Of a DNA stretch of 64,000 nt, positions 1 to 8,638 are shown in pieces. Origin of the DNA: Zhongshania antarctica. Lineage in GTDB: Bacteria > Pseudomonadota > Gammaproteobacteria > Pseudomonadales > Spongiibacteraceae. The notes below the pieces were generated by a model, which saw only the letters and a program-made list of their open reading frames with translations, was not told where the DNA came from and searched no databases. The position numbers were made by a program, and so were the translations under genes. Numbering within the stretch: the first letter of the stretch is position 1; the number at the start of each line of letters is the position of its first letter. The stretch covers positions 186,001 through 250,000 of the forward strand of contig NZ_JACHHW010000004.1 in NCBI RefSeq assembly GCF_014202945.1, read 5' to 3'.

Positions 1-2949
1 ACTGAAATGTTCCGCCGCTAACCAGTCGCTGAGTTCTGCGGCCTTGGCGGCGTTACTCAGCACCGCGACGCTGGCGCCACCCTTGTTAAGATAGCAATCA
101 CAGACTCGTTGTAAATCTGCGGCAGTGACCGCGAGCACGCGCTGCCGAAAAAGTCTGCGCTGCGCTAAGGTGCGGCCAAAGACATTGCTGTGGTGATCTT
201 GTTTGGCTTCACCAGCCGGAGAGCCGGGCTTATCAATACTGCTGACCACGCCTAAAACCGCCTCTTCAAGCCCCTGAGCCGATACCGCGGTGTTGAGCAT
301 CCAGTCTATGGATTTATCGAAATCAGCCAGTGTGTCCTGAAGGCGCGGGTCTCGGTAAGAGTAAAAACGGAAGGCGGCGATGTTTGAGTCTTGTGATGCA
401 CCGCCGCCGTAGGCGCCGCCTTGCTCGCGAATGACACGGTGTAAAAAACCGTTTTTCATATAGGTGGCAAGTACCGTTAATACTGGTGCGTCAGGATGGT
501 CTGAGGGCACGGTAGGATAGGCCTTGGCACAGAAGTTCACCTGCGAGTTAGCCACCCAAAATGCTTTTTTAACTTCTCGCACTGCCGGGTAACTAAAATT
601 GCTTTTGGCTTGCGCATTAAAATCGTGCCAAAGTGGCGCGATTTCATCACACAAAGAGGCGAGACGGTCAGCTTCGGCAATAATCAATAGCTGGCGTTCA
701 GCCTTGAGCATTTTGCTGTGAATGGCAGCGAGTTGGCTCATGAGTTTGCTTAATTCCGCAGGGGCGTCAATGCGCTCGCTCAGGCTTTTGAGCTGGCGAA
801 TACCGCTTAAACCACCCAAAGCCTCACTGATTTTAGCGATGGGGCTCATGCCTGCGCTGGCGGCAGTCATGGCGAGGCTGTGGCCATTGCCGGTGATGCT
901 GGACTCGCGGCGGGCTTTGAGCTGAGCAACTAAGTCTTGAACCCGATCAGACTCATCAAAACGTAGGGTTTCTAAGGTGTCACGCATAAGCTGGGTTTGC
1001 GCGCTAGCGTTGCGCAACAGGGCTTTAGACGACAATACTAAATAGGCTTTTAGTTGCTGTTCGTCAGTAATGTCACCGCGCATGCTGGTATAGGCGCTGA
1101 TGCCACCACAGACTTGCGCTTGGCGCGCTTGAATCTGCAAGTAGTCTTGGTCGCCGAGACCAAGCTCGGTCAATACTTGGGTATAGAGCGACAGCAGCGA
1201 TAATTCTTCGTCGTCTAGTTCGGGCAGGGCGATCAATAGTTGTTGGTATACCAGGCCATTGGTGCCTCGGCCATAACGGGTATACGGTAGGCTACCGAAC
1301 ATAGCGTGCTCACTATGCAGGGCCGGCATGTCTAAAGGCACGTCCGCCAAGGTGACTTTGGGCAGTATGCTGTCATCTTCTTCAAGGGCTTGACGTTCAA
1401 TTAAGGCGCTCGCCTGGTCGATAATGGCCTGTTTTTCTTCAGCACTTAAATTGGCCTTAATGTCAGCTAAGCGCTGCTTCTCAGCCTGTTCAATGCGCTG
1501 CTGAATATTTTCGTCGGGGCTCATCACCAGGGTGACGCGATGGGGGTTGTCTATTAGCGATTGCGCTAATTGTTTAATGTAGTCGGGCTTTGCCGCTCGT
1601 TCGCGCAAAGCTTGTAATGCAGGGTCTAAATTCAGCAGCTCAATGGGCTTGCCACGGTGGGTAGCACTGCCCAGTGCCGTTAAAATAAGTTGCAGGCCAT
1701 AGGGATAGCCGTCGCCGCCGATTTCCCGCTGCTGCAGTTCTAATTGATGCAAAACCGCATCAACATCCTCTTTGGCAATGCCGTTTTTAGCAACATCGCG
1801 TAGGGTGTCTAAAATCAAGGCTTCGACTTCTTCAACTTTGGCGGCGCTGCTGCCTTCGAGTCCACAGGCAAACACCATTTCTCGCATGGAGTCTTCTAGC
1901 CCGCACATGGGGGAGGGCGAACTCCCTAAGGTGCTGGTCTCTAGGGCGTGGAGCAAAGGGCTGGCGCTATTGTCGAGTAAAACCCCGGCTAGCAGCTGGG
2001 CTTCCAATAAAGTTTCTAATTGGGTGCTTTTGCCCAACAGCCACGAGACCACGATGTGGGTTTTGTCGCCTTTGTTTTCAGCGGCCGGCAAGGGGTAGCG
2101 CTCGTGCACGCGAATCGGCGCGTGGTAGCGCTTCTCGTCACCGACGGCAATATGGCTGTCGATGGCCTCAAAGCGCGCCAAGCCCAATTCTTCAAAACGC
2201 GCCTGATGTTCGGCGGCGGGTATGTCGCCAAAGGTCATGAAAATGGCATTGCTGGGATGGTAGTGACTCTCGTAAAAGGACTTGAGCTGGTCATAGCTGA
2301 GATCGGGAATGTCTTCAGGTTCACCGCCGCTGTTGTAGTGGTAGGTGGTGCTAGGGAATAAGTATTTGCAGAGCGTGTGCCAGAGCTGACTGGAAATTGA
2401 GCTCATTGCACCTTTCATTTCATTGAACACGACGCCCTTAAATTCCAACTCAGAATCAGGGTTGCCCGCCTCTTTGAATTCTAGGCGATGGCCTTCTTGG
2501 GCGAAATCCAATGGGTGGAGACGGGAAAAAAACACCGCGTCCATATAAACCTGTAGCAGGTTTTCAAAATCTTTGCGATTGCTGCTGGCAAAGGGGTAGG
2601 CCGTCCAGTCCGAGCTGGTAAAGGCGTTCATGAAACTGTTCAGCGAGCGCCGGATCATCATGAAGAATGGGTCGCGAACAGGGTACTTTTCGCTGCCGCA
2701 CAGGGCCGTGTGCTCCAAAATATGGGCCACGCCGCTGGAATCTTTGGGCACGGTGCGCAGCGCCACTAAAAAGACATTTTCGGGGTTGTCGCTGGCAATG
2801 TGGTAGTGGCTGGCACCGGTTTTAATGTGTTGGTACTCTGCGATACTCACGCCGAGAGCAGGTATTTCTTCGCTACTGATTAAGGTAAAACTGGGGAAGG
2901 CTGCGGGGGTTGTGCGGTTTGCTGTTGCGACAGGCGCTGCTTGAGTCAT
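1..2949 (-). CDS. M16C presequence/insulinase-type zinc metalloprotease (partial, C-terminus outside window)
   Basis: Zinc peptidase of the M16C (PreP/Cym1-like) family; these enzymes degrade short unfolded peptides inside a closed two-half chamber. The frame opens at an ATG at 2949 and stays open to base 1, giving 983 visible residues, close to the usual family size, so only a short C-terminal piece should be missing. About 75 residues in, the inverted zinc site HILEHTALCGS is visible (the HxxEH signature). Near the C-terminus a GGAYGG segment matches the Arg/Tyr substrate-binding region of the second half. No signal peptide is evident, so a cytoplasmic role is likely. It lies on the same strand as, and downstream of, the cyclotransferase gene. 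Family assignment is strong; the exact substrate is unknown. Confidence 0.9.
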   Translation of the reverse strand, partial: MTQAAPVATANRTTPAAFPSFTLISSEEIPALGVSIAEYQHIKTGASHYHIASDNPENVFLVALRTVPKDSSGVAHILEHTALCGSEKYPVRDPFFMMIRRSLNSFMNAFTSSDWTAYPFASSNRKDFENLLQVYMDAVFFSRLHPLDFAQEGHRLEFKEAGNPDSELEFKGVVFNEMKGAMSSISSQLWHTLCKYLFPSTTYHYNSGGEPEDIPDLSYDQLKSFYESHYHPSNAIFMTFGDIPAAEHQARFEELGLARFEAIDSHIAVGDEKRYHAPIRVHERYPLPAAENKGDKTHIVVSWLLGKSTQLETLLEAQLLAGVLLDNSASPLLHALETSTLGSSPSPMCGLEDSMREMVFACGLEGSSAAKVEEVEALILDTLRDVAKNGIAKEDVDAVLHQLELQQREIGGDGYPYGLQLILTALGSATHRGKPIELLNLDPALQALRERAAKPDYIKQLAQSLIDNPHRVTLVMSPDENIQQRIEQAEKQRLADIKANLSAEEKQAIIDQASALIERQALEEDDSILPKVTLADVPLDMPALHSEHAMFGSLPYTRYGRGTNGLVYQQLLIALPELDDEELSLLSLYTQVLTELGLGDQDYLQIQARQAQVCGGISAYTSMRGDITDEQQLKAYLVLSSKALLRNASAQTQLMRDTLETLRFDESDRVQDLVAQLKARRESSITGNGHSLAMTAASAGMSPIAKISEALGGLSGIRQLKSLSERIDAPAELSKLMSQLAAIHSKMLKAERQLLIIAEADRLASLCDEIAPLWHDFNAQAKSNFSYPAVREVKKAFWVANSQVNFCAKAYPTVPSDHPDAPVLTVLATYMKNGFLHRVIREQGGAYGGGASQDSNIAAFRFYSYRDPRLQDTLADFDKSIDWMLNTAVSAQGLEEAVLGVVSSIDKPGSPAGEAKQDHHSNVFGRTLAQRRLFRQRVLAVTAADLQRVCDCYLNKGGASVAVLSNAAKAAELSDWLAAEHFS

Positions 2950-3031
2950 GCTTTATCCAAATGTCAGAGTGTTGGGCGGTGCTATTAATAAGTCTAGCAT
3001 TCTAGCGGGTGGAAAAGGGCTTGCCTATGAC

Positions 3032-3892
3032 TTATCGCGCGGTCGCTTTTTGCGGGGTACTGAGATCGTCTAGGTCAAATTTAATACGGTAAATCTTGGG
3101 CCAGAGTTTGCCGGTAACCAGCCAGCTGTCGTCGCCCGGGTCGTAGGCAATGCCATTCATTACAGCCTCGGGGTCGAGAGCGGTCGACTGCGCGGCGTCA
3201 AGGGCGAGGGCGCTGAGATCGACCTTGGCCAATACCTCGCCAGTGAGGGCGTGAATAATAAGTAAGTGCTGCTCATGCCACTGGTTGGCAATAATGTAGT
3301 CGCCCCGGCATTCCAGCTCGTTTAATTGATCCACCGGGGCGCCATTATCGCTAACGCTTAGCGTGTGACTAAGTGTGAGGGTGTTGGCGTCGAACCACTG
3401 CAGTTGATCGCTACCGTTACTCATTACCAGATAATCACCACGCTCCTTATGAATACTGGCGCACAAGCCCCAGCCTTGGCCCTCATAGTTGAAAACACCC
3501 AGTAACGTAAAGTGGTGGGGGTCCACTATTAAGCCTTTGCCTGCACGCCAAGTGAGAATATACAGCTTGCCTCGGTATAGGCTTAGGCCTTCTGCGAAGA
3601 GGTTGCTTGGCAGCACGGTGCCGGTAATGCTGTCTTGAGGCTTGGGTGGGAAGGCGCGCGACACAATTTTTGAATGGCCGTACAAGCCGCTGCTTTCGTA
3701 GAGCCTGCCCTGATAAAGCTCGAGGCCCTGGGTGAATAAAGCGGGCTGGTGGGGGTAGCTGCCGATCAGGGTGTAGTCGATACTTTTGGCCGCAAGGGCG
3801 TTAACCGAGCCAAATAGCGCGGCCAACAGGCAAAATAGGTGTGCGGTGGATTGAAAAAGTAAGCGGTTTGCTAGTCGAGTGGGTTTGCGCAT
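3032..3892 (-). CDS. Glutaminyl-peptide cyclotransferase (bacterial beta-propeller type)
   Basis: Converts N-terminal glutamine of peptides or proteins to pyroglutamate, releasing ammonia. The 286-residue product starts with a basic segment and a hydrophobic core ending at ALAAKS, which looks like a Sec signal peptide, so a periplasmic enzyme is expected. Family hallmarks include FTQGLELYQGRLYESSGLYG near residue 53, LFAEGLSLYRGKLYILTW, LNELECRGDYIIANQW and a C-terminal NGIAYDPGDDSWLVTGKLWP. These belong to the five-bladed propeller glutamine cyclotransferases, unrelated to the animal zinc enzymes. It sits between the M16C protease and mnmC on the same strand, with about 80 bases to each neighbour. 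The peptide-related neighbours are suggestive only. Confidence 0.9.
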   Translation of the reverse strand: MRKPTRLANRLLFQSTAHLFCLLAALFGSVNALAAKSIDYTLIGSYPHQPALFTQGLELYQGRLYESSGLYGHSKIVSRAFPPKPQDSITGTVLPSNLFAEGLSLYRGKLYILTWRAGKGLIVDPHHFTLLGVFNYEGQGWGLCASIHKERGDYLVMSNGSDQLQWFDANTLTLSHTLSVSDNGAPVDQLNELECRGDYIIANQWHEQHLLIIHALTGEVLAKVDLSALALDAAQSTALDPEAVMNGIAYDPGDDSWLVTGKLWPKIYRIKFDLDDLSTPQKATAR

Positions 3893-3971
3893 GGCGACAT
3901 CATCGTCAAGTTAGTGTCTCTATCATACAGATAGTGCGGTCTTTCGCTAGCGCGTCGAGTCTTGTTGCGAT

Positions 3972-5999
3972 TTAAATTAGCTGGGAGCGAATCAGCTTGC
4001 GAATAATAAAGCGTGCGGGGGAGAGCGCTTCGCACAGCTGTCTGGGCAGTGGGCGAACCTCATCGGCAATATAACTTGCCAGTAATTCGGCGCAGAGTGG
4101 GGTGGACGTTAGGCCACGGGAGCCGTGGGCGACATTAATGTATAGATTGGGATGATTGGCCGCAGCGATAGGAATTTTGCGGCGGGCGTCCTTTGTTAAA
4201 TCCTTGTAGTTTTTTTTGAATTCCTCAATGCGCGGCACTGCACCCACGATTGGCATGTAGTCCGTGCTCGCGCAGCGCAAGGCCGCGCGGCCACCAATTG
4301 CCGCGGCATCGGGTTTAAGCAAGCCGGTGGCGAGATGGCTAAGTTGCGTGAGGTTCCAGTCGTGATCGGCAGTCATTAGCGCGCAGTCTTTATTGTGAAG
4401 ATCAAAGCTCGCGCCGATACAAAACTGTCCATCCATCGCTGGCGCTAAATACCCTTCATGGCAAATCACGGATGTAGGGGACTGGTTTAGTGCGTCGACA
4501 GGTAAATAACTCAGTTGCCCGCGAATGCTTTTCAGGGGCAGGGAGCTGGTTTGGGCAAAATGGCTAGCGTCATTGCTATTGGCAATAACGACAGTGTCAG
4601 CTTGCTGAATACAGCGTTGTTGATCGTCTAAAAGTTGCCATACGCCCTCGCGGTGTGCCAGCGCCAAGGCCGCAGTATTGTTAAGCAGTGTAATATTGGG
4701 GTGTGTGAGCATGGCATGACAAACGCTCGGCGGCGATAACCAGCCAGCGCCGGGGTAATAGAATGCCTGGCCGCTAAGGGAGACCCCAGACTTGGCGTAG
4801 AGCTCGTCGTCGCTGAGAAATTGCAGCCAATCTTGATTATTTAGCAGCACTTTGAGTTTGTTAAATTGCTTTATCTCCCGCTCAGACTTCACTAGCTGCA
4901 GAACGCCACAGAGTTCACCATCTATGCGCCCCTGGCTCAATAGGTCTCGGTAATGACTGAGGGCAAACAGAAAACTGGCGAGGTTAAATTGATTTAGGTC
5001 GCCAGGGGCGGCAGACAGCTTGGTGTACAAAATACCTTGGGGGTTTCCCGATGCGCCGCTGGCGGGCATATGGCGTTCAATAACCGTGACCCGATAGCCG
5101 CGCTGCGCTAGCGCGTTGGCAGTGCTGCAACCGGCAAGGCCGGCGCCAATGACTACAATATGTTTAGCCTGTTGTTTCGGCGCAGGTAAATGCCAGGGCA
5201 CATTAACCGGAGTGGGTTGCGGGGTGCTGCTGGCGATGTCATGAGGCACTCGGCCCCATAGGATTTGCTGCGCGCCGTCATACGCCGTCATTTTTTCTAG
5301 GCTAAAGCCCTGCGCGCGCAAGCCCGGTTCCCAAAAATCAGCGGCGGCGGCAAAACTGCTGCCCGGTTTGCTGAGTGCGGCTATACTGGCAAACAGTGGC
5401 TCTTGCCACTTGGTTTCCGCGTTGGCGAGAGGTGTGCCGTTTAAAAACCACGCATCGGCATACGCTACAGTGTTAAGTTTATCGTTAACGGCCGAACTCG
5501 GCGCGTCAAGCAAGGCGGGAAGGCAGTCGTGCGCATTGCCAAACAGTAAATCCAAGCAAAGTTGTGCACTATTCAACAATCTACGGTGGTGCCCCAGTAA
5601 CAGCGGTGGATAATTGTGCTGTAGTATAGCGGCGAGAGAAGCGAGTTCCGGCCAGCTCGCGTGGACGCGGCGTAATTGCTCTACGGAGTAAGGGCGCTCC
5701 TCTATTGAGACGTAGTGAAGCTGCCAGTTTGGGGGCGCCGTTTGCTGCCATAATTGCCACGCCAGCAGAAAGTTCAGGCCGGTGCCGAAACCTGTTTCAA
5801 TAATAGTGAATCTTCCTGCAGTTTCTCTGTCCAGAGCAGACCAACGTTCGGCGAGTCTATTGTGGGACAAAAATACATGGCGGCATCTATCAAGCTCGCC
5901 TTCCTGGGGACCATGCATTTCGCTGGAGTCTGGGCCATTATCGCCCCACGCTAGTTTTACGCTGGGTATCGAGTAGGGATTGTTTTGTTTGGTGGCCAT
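3972..5999 (-). CDS. mnmC: Bifunctional tRNA mnm5s2U34 biosynthesis protein MnmC
   Basis: Finishes the wobble modification mnm5s2U34 of tRNAs. The C-terminal FAD domain removes carboxymethyl from cmnm5s2U, and the N-terminal domain methylates nm5s2U using SAM. The methyltransferase motif ETGFGTGLNFLLAW lies near residues 68-81, and the dinucleotide-binding VVIGAGLAGCSTANALAQRG begins near residue 281. GSRGLTSTPLCAELLASYI near the C-terminus closes the oxidase domain. I start at the ATG at 5999 (MATKQNN...), giving 675 residues, close to E. coli MnmC (668). A longer frame to 6173 exists, but its extra 58 residues run over the oppA start and look unlike the family. It diverges from the oligopeptide transporter genes. 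Confidence 0.93.
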   Translation of the reverse strand: MATKQNNPYSIPSVKLAWGDNGPDSSEMHGPQEGELDRCRHVFLSHNRLAERWSALDRETAGRFTIIETGFGTGLNFLLAWQLWQQTAPPNWQLHYVSIEERPYSVEQLRRVHASWPELASLAAILQHNYPPLLLGHHRRLLNSAQLCLDLLFGNAHDCLPALLDAPSSAVNDKLNTVAYADAWFLNGTPLANAETKWQEPLFASIAALSKPGSSFAAAADFWEPGLRAQGFSLEKMTAYDGAQQILWGRVPHDIASSTPQPTPVNVPWHLPAPKQQAKHIVVIGAGLAGCSTANALAQRGYRVTVIERHMPASGASGNPQGILYTKLSAAPGDLNQFNLASFLFALSHYRDLLSQGRIDGELCGVLQLVKSEREIKQFNKLKVLLNNQDWLQFLSDDELYAKSGVSLSGQAFYYPGAGWLSPPSVCHAMLTHPNITLLNNTAALALAHREGVWQLLDDQQRCIQQADTVVIANSNDASHFAQTSSLPLKSIRGQLSYLPVDALNQSPTSVICHEGYLAPAMDGQFCIGASFDLHNKDCALMTADHDWNLTQLSHLATGLLKPDAAAIGGRAALRCASTDYMPIVGAVPRIEEFKKNYKDLTKDARRKIPIAAANHPNLYINVAHGSRGLTSTPLCAELLASYIADEVRPLPRQLCEALSPARFIIRKLIRSQLI

Positions 6000-6073
6000 T
6001 ATAAAGTGGATGTCAGCACTAGCAGGGAAAGTATTGTAACAGTGAATATGAGCAAAACCTTGGTGTATAAATT

Positions 6074-7687
6074 TTGTTGATTTGGAAACGGTGGTGTAAC
6101 AGCCTTGCGGTGTGCTTTTTGCTGCTTGTGGCCGGTCAGGCGTGGACCCAGGCCGTGGATGCAGACAAGGCAAAGGTCACTTTGGCACTCGCCACTGAGC
6201 CGCCAACCCTCAATAGTGCGGTGGCTACCGACACAATTGCGAGTTTTATACTGGCGCACTTAATGGAAGGCCTTCTCGTCTATGGCCCCGACGGTGAACT
6301 TGCGCCCGGCGTGGCGCTGCGCTGGCAATTAGACGCCGATGGCGCGCACTTCTGGTTGCGTGATGACGCCCGCTGGAGCGACGGCAAGCCGGTGACCGCG
6401 CACGACTTTGTGTTTGCCTGGCGGCATGCTTTAAATCCGAAAACAGCGTCACAATACGCGTTTATTTTTTATCCAATTAAAAACGCCGAAGCCGTGAATG
6501 AGGGAAAGCTCGCCCCAAGTGAACTCGGTGTGCGTGCCATTTCAGATACCGAACTAAAAGTAGAATTTGGCAGCCCCTGTCCCTATTTTCTAAGCTTAAC
6601 GGCGTTCATGACGTTTTTACCGCTGCGTGAAGATGTGTTGGCGCAGTGGGGTGGGCGCTATGCCGCCGACGCCGATAAACTCACGGTAAATGGGCCGTAT
6701 TTATTAACCAAATGGGTACACGGCGCCCATTTGCAACTGCGTAAAAATCCCCAGTATTGGCATTCGGCATCGGTGCGGATTAACGAAATTGATATGCCGT
6801 ATATTACTGCCGACCCAAGCTCCCAGTTTAATCTATTTCGCGATCAGCAAATTGCCATGGCCCCGCTGGATACCGGGCTATTAAACGAGGCGGTAAAGCG
6901 GGGGTTTGATATTGAATATTTTCACACCGGTTCTCTTTATTTCTTGGAGTTTAATTTCCGTGAAGGTCGGATAACGGCCAATCGGGCCTTTCGTAAAGCG
7001 GTTCAACGTTTGATTGACCCCGCCGTGCTGGTGAATAAAATTATTGGCTTGCCGGGTATCCAGCCCGCGTATTCATTGTTTCCGGTTACGGTTAAGGGTT
7101 TAAAACGCAGCTTTCGCGAAGAGTACCCGGTATTGCGGGTTGATCCTGATATTGCCGCGGCGCGGGCCTATATTCGCAAAGCCAAAGCCGAATTGGGTAT
7201 AAGCGAAATACCGCCGTTAATGTTGCTGGCAGGAGACAGTCCGCGCGCCTTACAAGAGGCCGAGTACTATCAATATTTATTTAAAAATGGTTTGGGTATA
7301 GAGCTGCGTATTGATCAGCAGGTTTTTAAGCAGCGCCTAGAAAAAATGCGGCGCGGCGACTTCGATTTAGTGTCGGCGGCCTGGGGGCCAGACTATGACG
7401 ACATTATGACCTTTGCCGATTTGTTTGCCTCGTGGAATGACAATAACCGTGGCCGCTATAATAACGCGCTCTATGATCGCTGGATTCGTGTCGCCCAGAA
7501 CAGTAACGACCCCCGTACGCGTTTTAATGCCATGGCCCAGATCCAACGCATTGTGGTTGACGACGTGCCTATACTACCCACCTATGAAAACGGCGCACTG
7601 TATGTGCAAAACCCGCGGTTGCGCGGCGTGCGCCGCAATATTTTTGGCGGCGATCCCTTGTTTCGCTATGCATGGATCGAGCGCTAA
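6074..7687 (+). CDS. oppA: Periplasmic oligopeptide-binding protein (OppA/MppA family, SBP_bac_5)
   Basis: Substrate-binding subunit of a peptide ABC importer. The first in-frame start after an in-frame stop (TAA at 6068) is TTG at 6074; there is no ATG near. From it the protein begins with a basic residue and the hydrophobic stretch LAVCFLLLVAGQAWTQA, a convincing signal peptide. The mature part shows LALATEPPTLNSAVATDT and LMEGLLVYGPDGELAPGVA, hallmark of extracellular solute-binding family 5, and at 537 residues it has the usual OppA length. There is no lipobox cysteine, so the protein should be soluble in the periplasm. It heads a tightly packed five-gene operon (three bases to oppB). The weak initiation site suggests controlled or poorly predicted translation. 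Confidence 0.92.
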   Translation: MLIWKRWCNSLAVCFLLLVAGQAWTQAVDADKAKVTLALATEPPTLNSAVATDTIASFILAHLMEGLLVYGPDGELAPGVALRWQLDADGAHFWLRDDARWSDGKPVTAHDFVFAWRHALNPKTASQYAFIFYPIKNAEAVNEGKLAPSELGVRAISDTELKVEFGSPCPYFLSLTAFMTFLPLREDVLAQWGGRYAADADKLTVNGPYLLTKWVHGAHLQLRKNPQYWHSASVRINEIDMPYITADPSSQFNLFRDQQIAMAPLDTGLLNEAVKRGFDIEYFHTGSLYFLEFNFREGRITANRAFRKAVQRLIDPAVLVNKIIGLPGIQPAYSLFPVTVKGLKRSFREEYPVLRVDPDIAAARAYIRKAKAELGISEIPPLMLLAGDSPRALQEAEYYQYLFKNGLGIELRIDQQVFKQRLEKMRRGDFDLVSAAWGPDYDDIMTFADLFASWNDNNRGRYNNALYDRWIRVAQNSNDPRTRFNAMAQIQRIVVDDVPILPTYENGALYVQNPRLRGVRRNIFGGDPLFRYAWIER

Positions 7688-7690
7688 ACC

Positions 7691-8638
7691 ATGCTGAAAT
7701 TTATTGCTAAGCGACTTTTGTCCGGTGCGATAACCATTTGGTTTATCGCAACAGCAACCTTTTTTGCCATGCACGCGGTGCCGGGTGATCCTTTGACCCA
7801 AGAAAAGGCCATGTCACCTGCAGTGAGAGCGCAGTTAGAGGCGCGCTACGGTTTAGACAAACCTTTGATTGAGCAGTACCAGTTGTTTTTGGGCAATATG
7901 CTGCAGGGTGATTTTGGTATTTCCTTTACCCAAGAAAACCGCAAAGTTAACGACATTATTAGTAAGCATTTCCCCATTTCAGCTATTTTGGGACTTGCCG
8001 CTGTGCTGATTGCCTTGGTTGGCGGGGTGGCGGCGGGCACCGTGGCAGCCTATTACCGGAATCGTTGGCCAGATCGTTTGGTGATGATCGGGGTTATTGC
8101 CGCGATATCCGTGCCGGGTTTTGTCATTGCTGGCTTGGCGCAGTTAATTATTGTGGCAATGAATAATGCCGCAGGCAAAACCTTGCTGCCAGTGGCCGGT
8201 TGGGGAAGTGTCAATCATATTTGGGTGCCGGCGCTGGTCTTGGGCTTGGGCACCATGGCGTATTTGAGCCGGATTATGCGCGCCTCAATGCTGGAGGTCT
8301 TAAACGCAGATTTTAACACCGCAGCCAAGGCCAAGGGTGTCCATGGTTTGCGCTTGTTTTGGCATCATCAATTGCGCAACGCGGTATTGCCGGTGGTTAC
8401 TGAATTGGGGCCGACGATTGCCGGGGTGACTACGGGCGGTTTTGTGGTGGAGTTAATTTTTGCGATTCCCGGTCTGGGGCGCTACTTTGTGCAAGCGGTT
8501 CAGCAATTGGATTACACCGTGATCATGGGTACGACGGTCTTTTACGGCGCGTTCTTAGTCTTGGTGGTGGTGTTGGTGGATATCAGTTATGGCCTAATTG
8601 ACCCGCGTATTCGGCTCCATGGCGGGGGTGGTCGCTAA
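7691..8638 (+). CDS. oppB: Oligopeptide ABC transporter permease OppB/DppB-type
   Basis: Inner-membrane permease subunit of the peptide importer. The 315-residue protein starts LKFIAKRLLSGAITIWFIATATFFAMHAVPGDPL, the usual first helix of this family, followed by YGLDKPLIEQYQLFLGNMLQGDFGISF. The coupling region that docks on the ATPases is visible as FNTAAKAKGVHGLRLFWHH. Several further hydrophobic segments complete the six-helix fold. It lies three bases after oppA, and its TAA shares one base with the ATG of oppC (TAATG), so translation is probably coupled. Assignment to the OppB family is firm; peptide specificity cannot be read from the sequence. Confidence 0.94.
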   Translation: MLKFIAKRLLSGAITIWFIATATFFAMHAVPGDPLTQEKAMSPAVRAQLEARYGLDKPLIEQYQLFLGNMLQGDFGISFTQENRKVNDIISKHFPISAILGLAAVLIALVGGVAAGTVAAYYRNRWPDRLVMIGVIAAISVPGFVIAGLAQLIIVAMNNAAGKTLLPVAGWGSVNHIWVPALVLGLGTMAYLSRIMRASMLEVLNADFNTAAKAKGVHGLRLFWHHQLRNAVLPVVTELGPTIAGVTTGGFVVELIFAIPGLGRYFVQAVQQLDYTVIMGTTVFYGAFLVLVVVLVDISYGLIDPRIRLHGGGGR

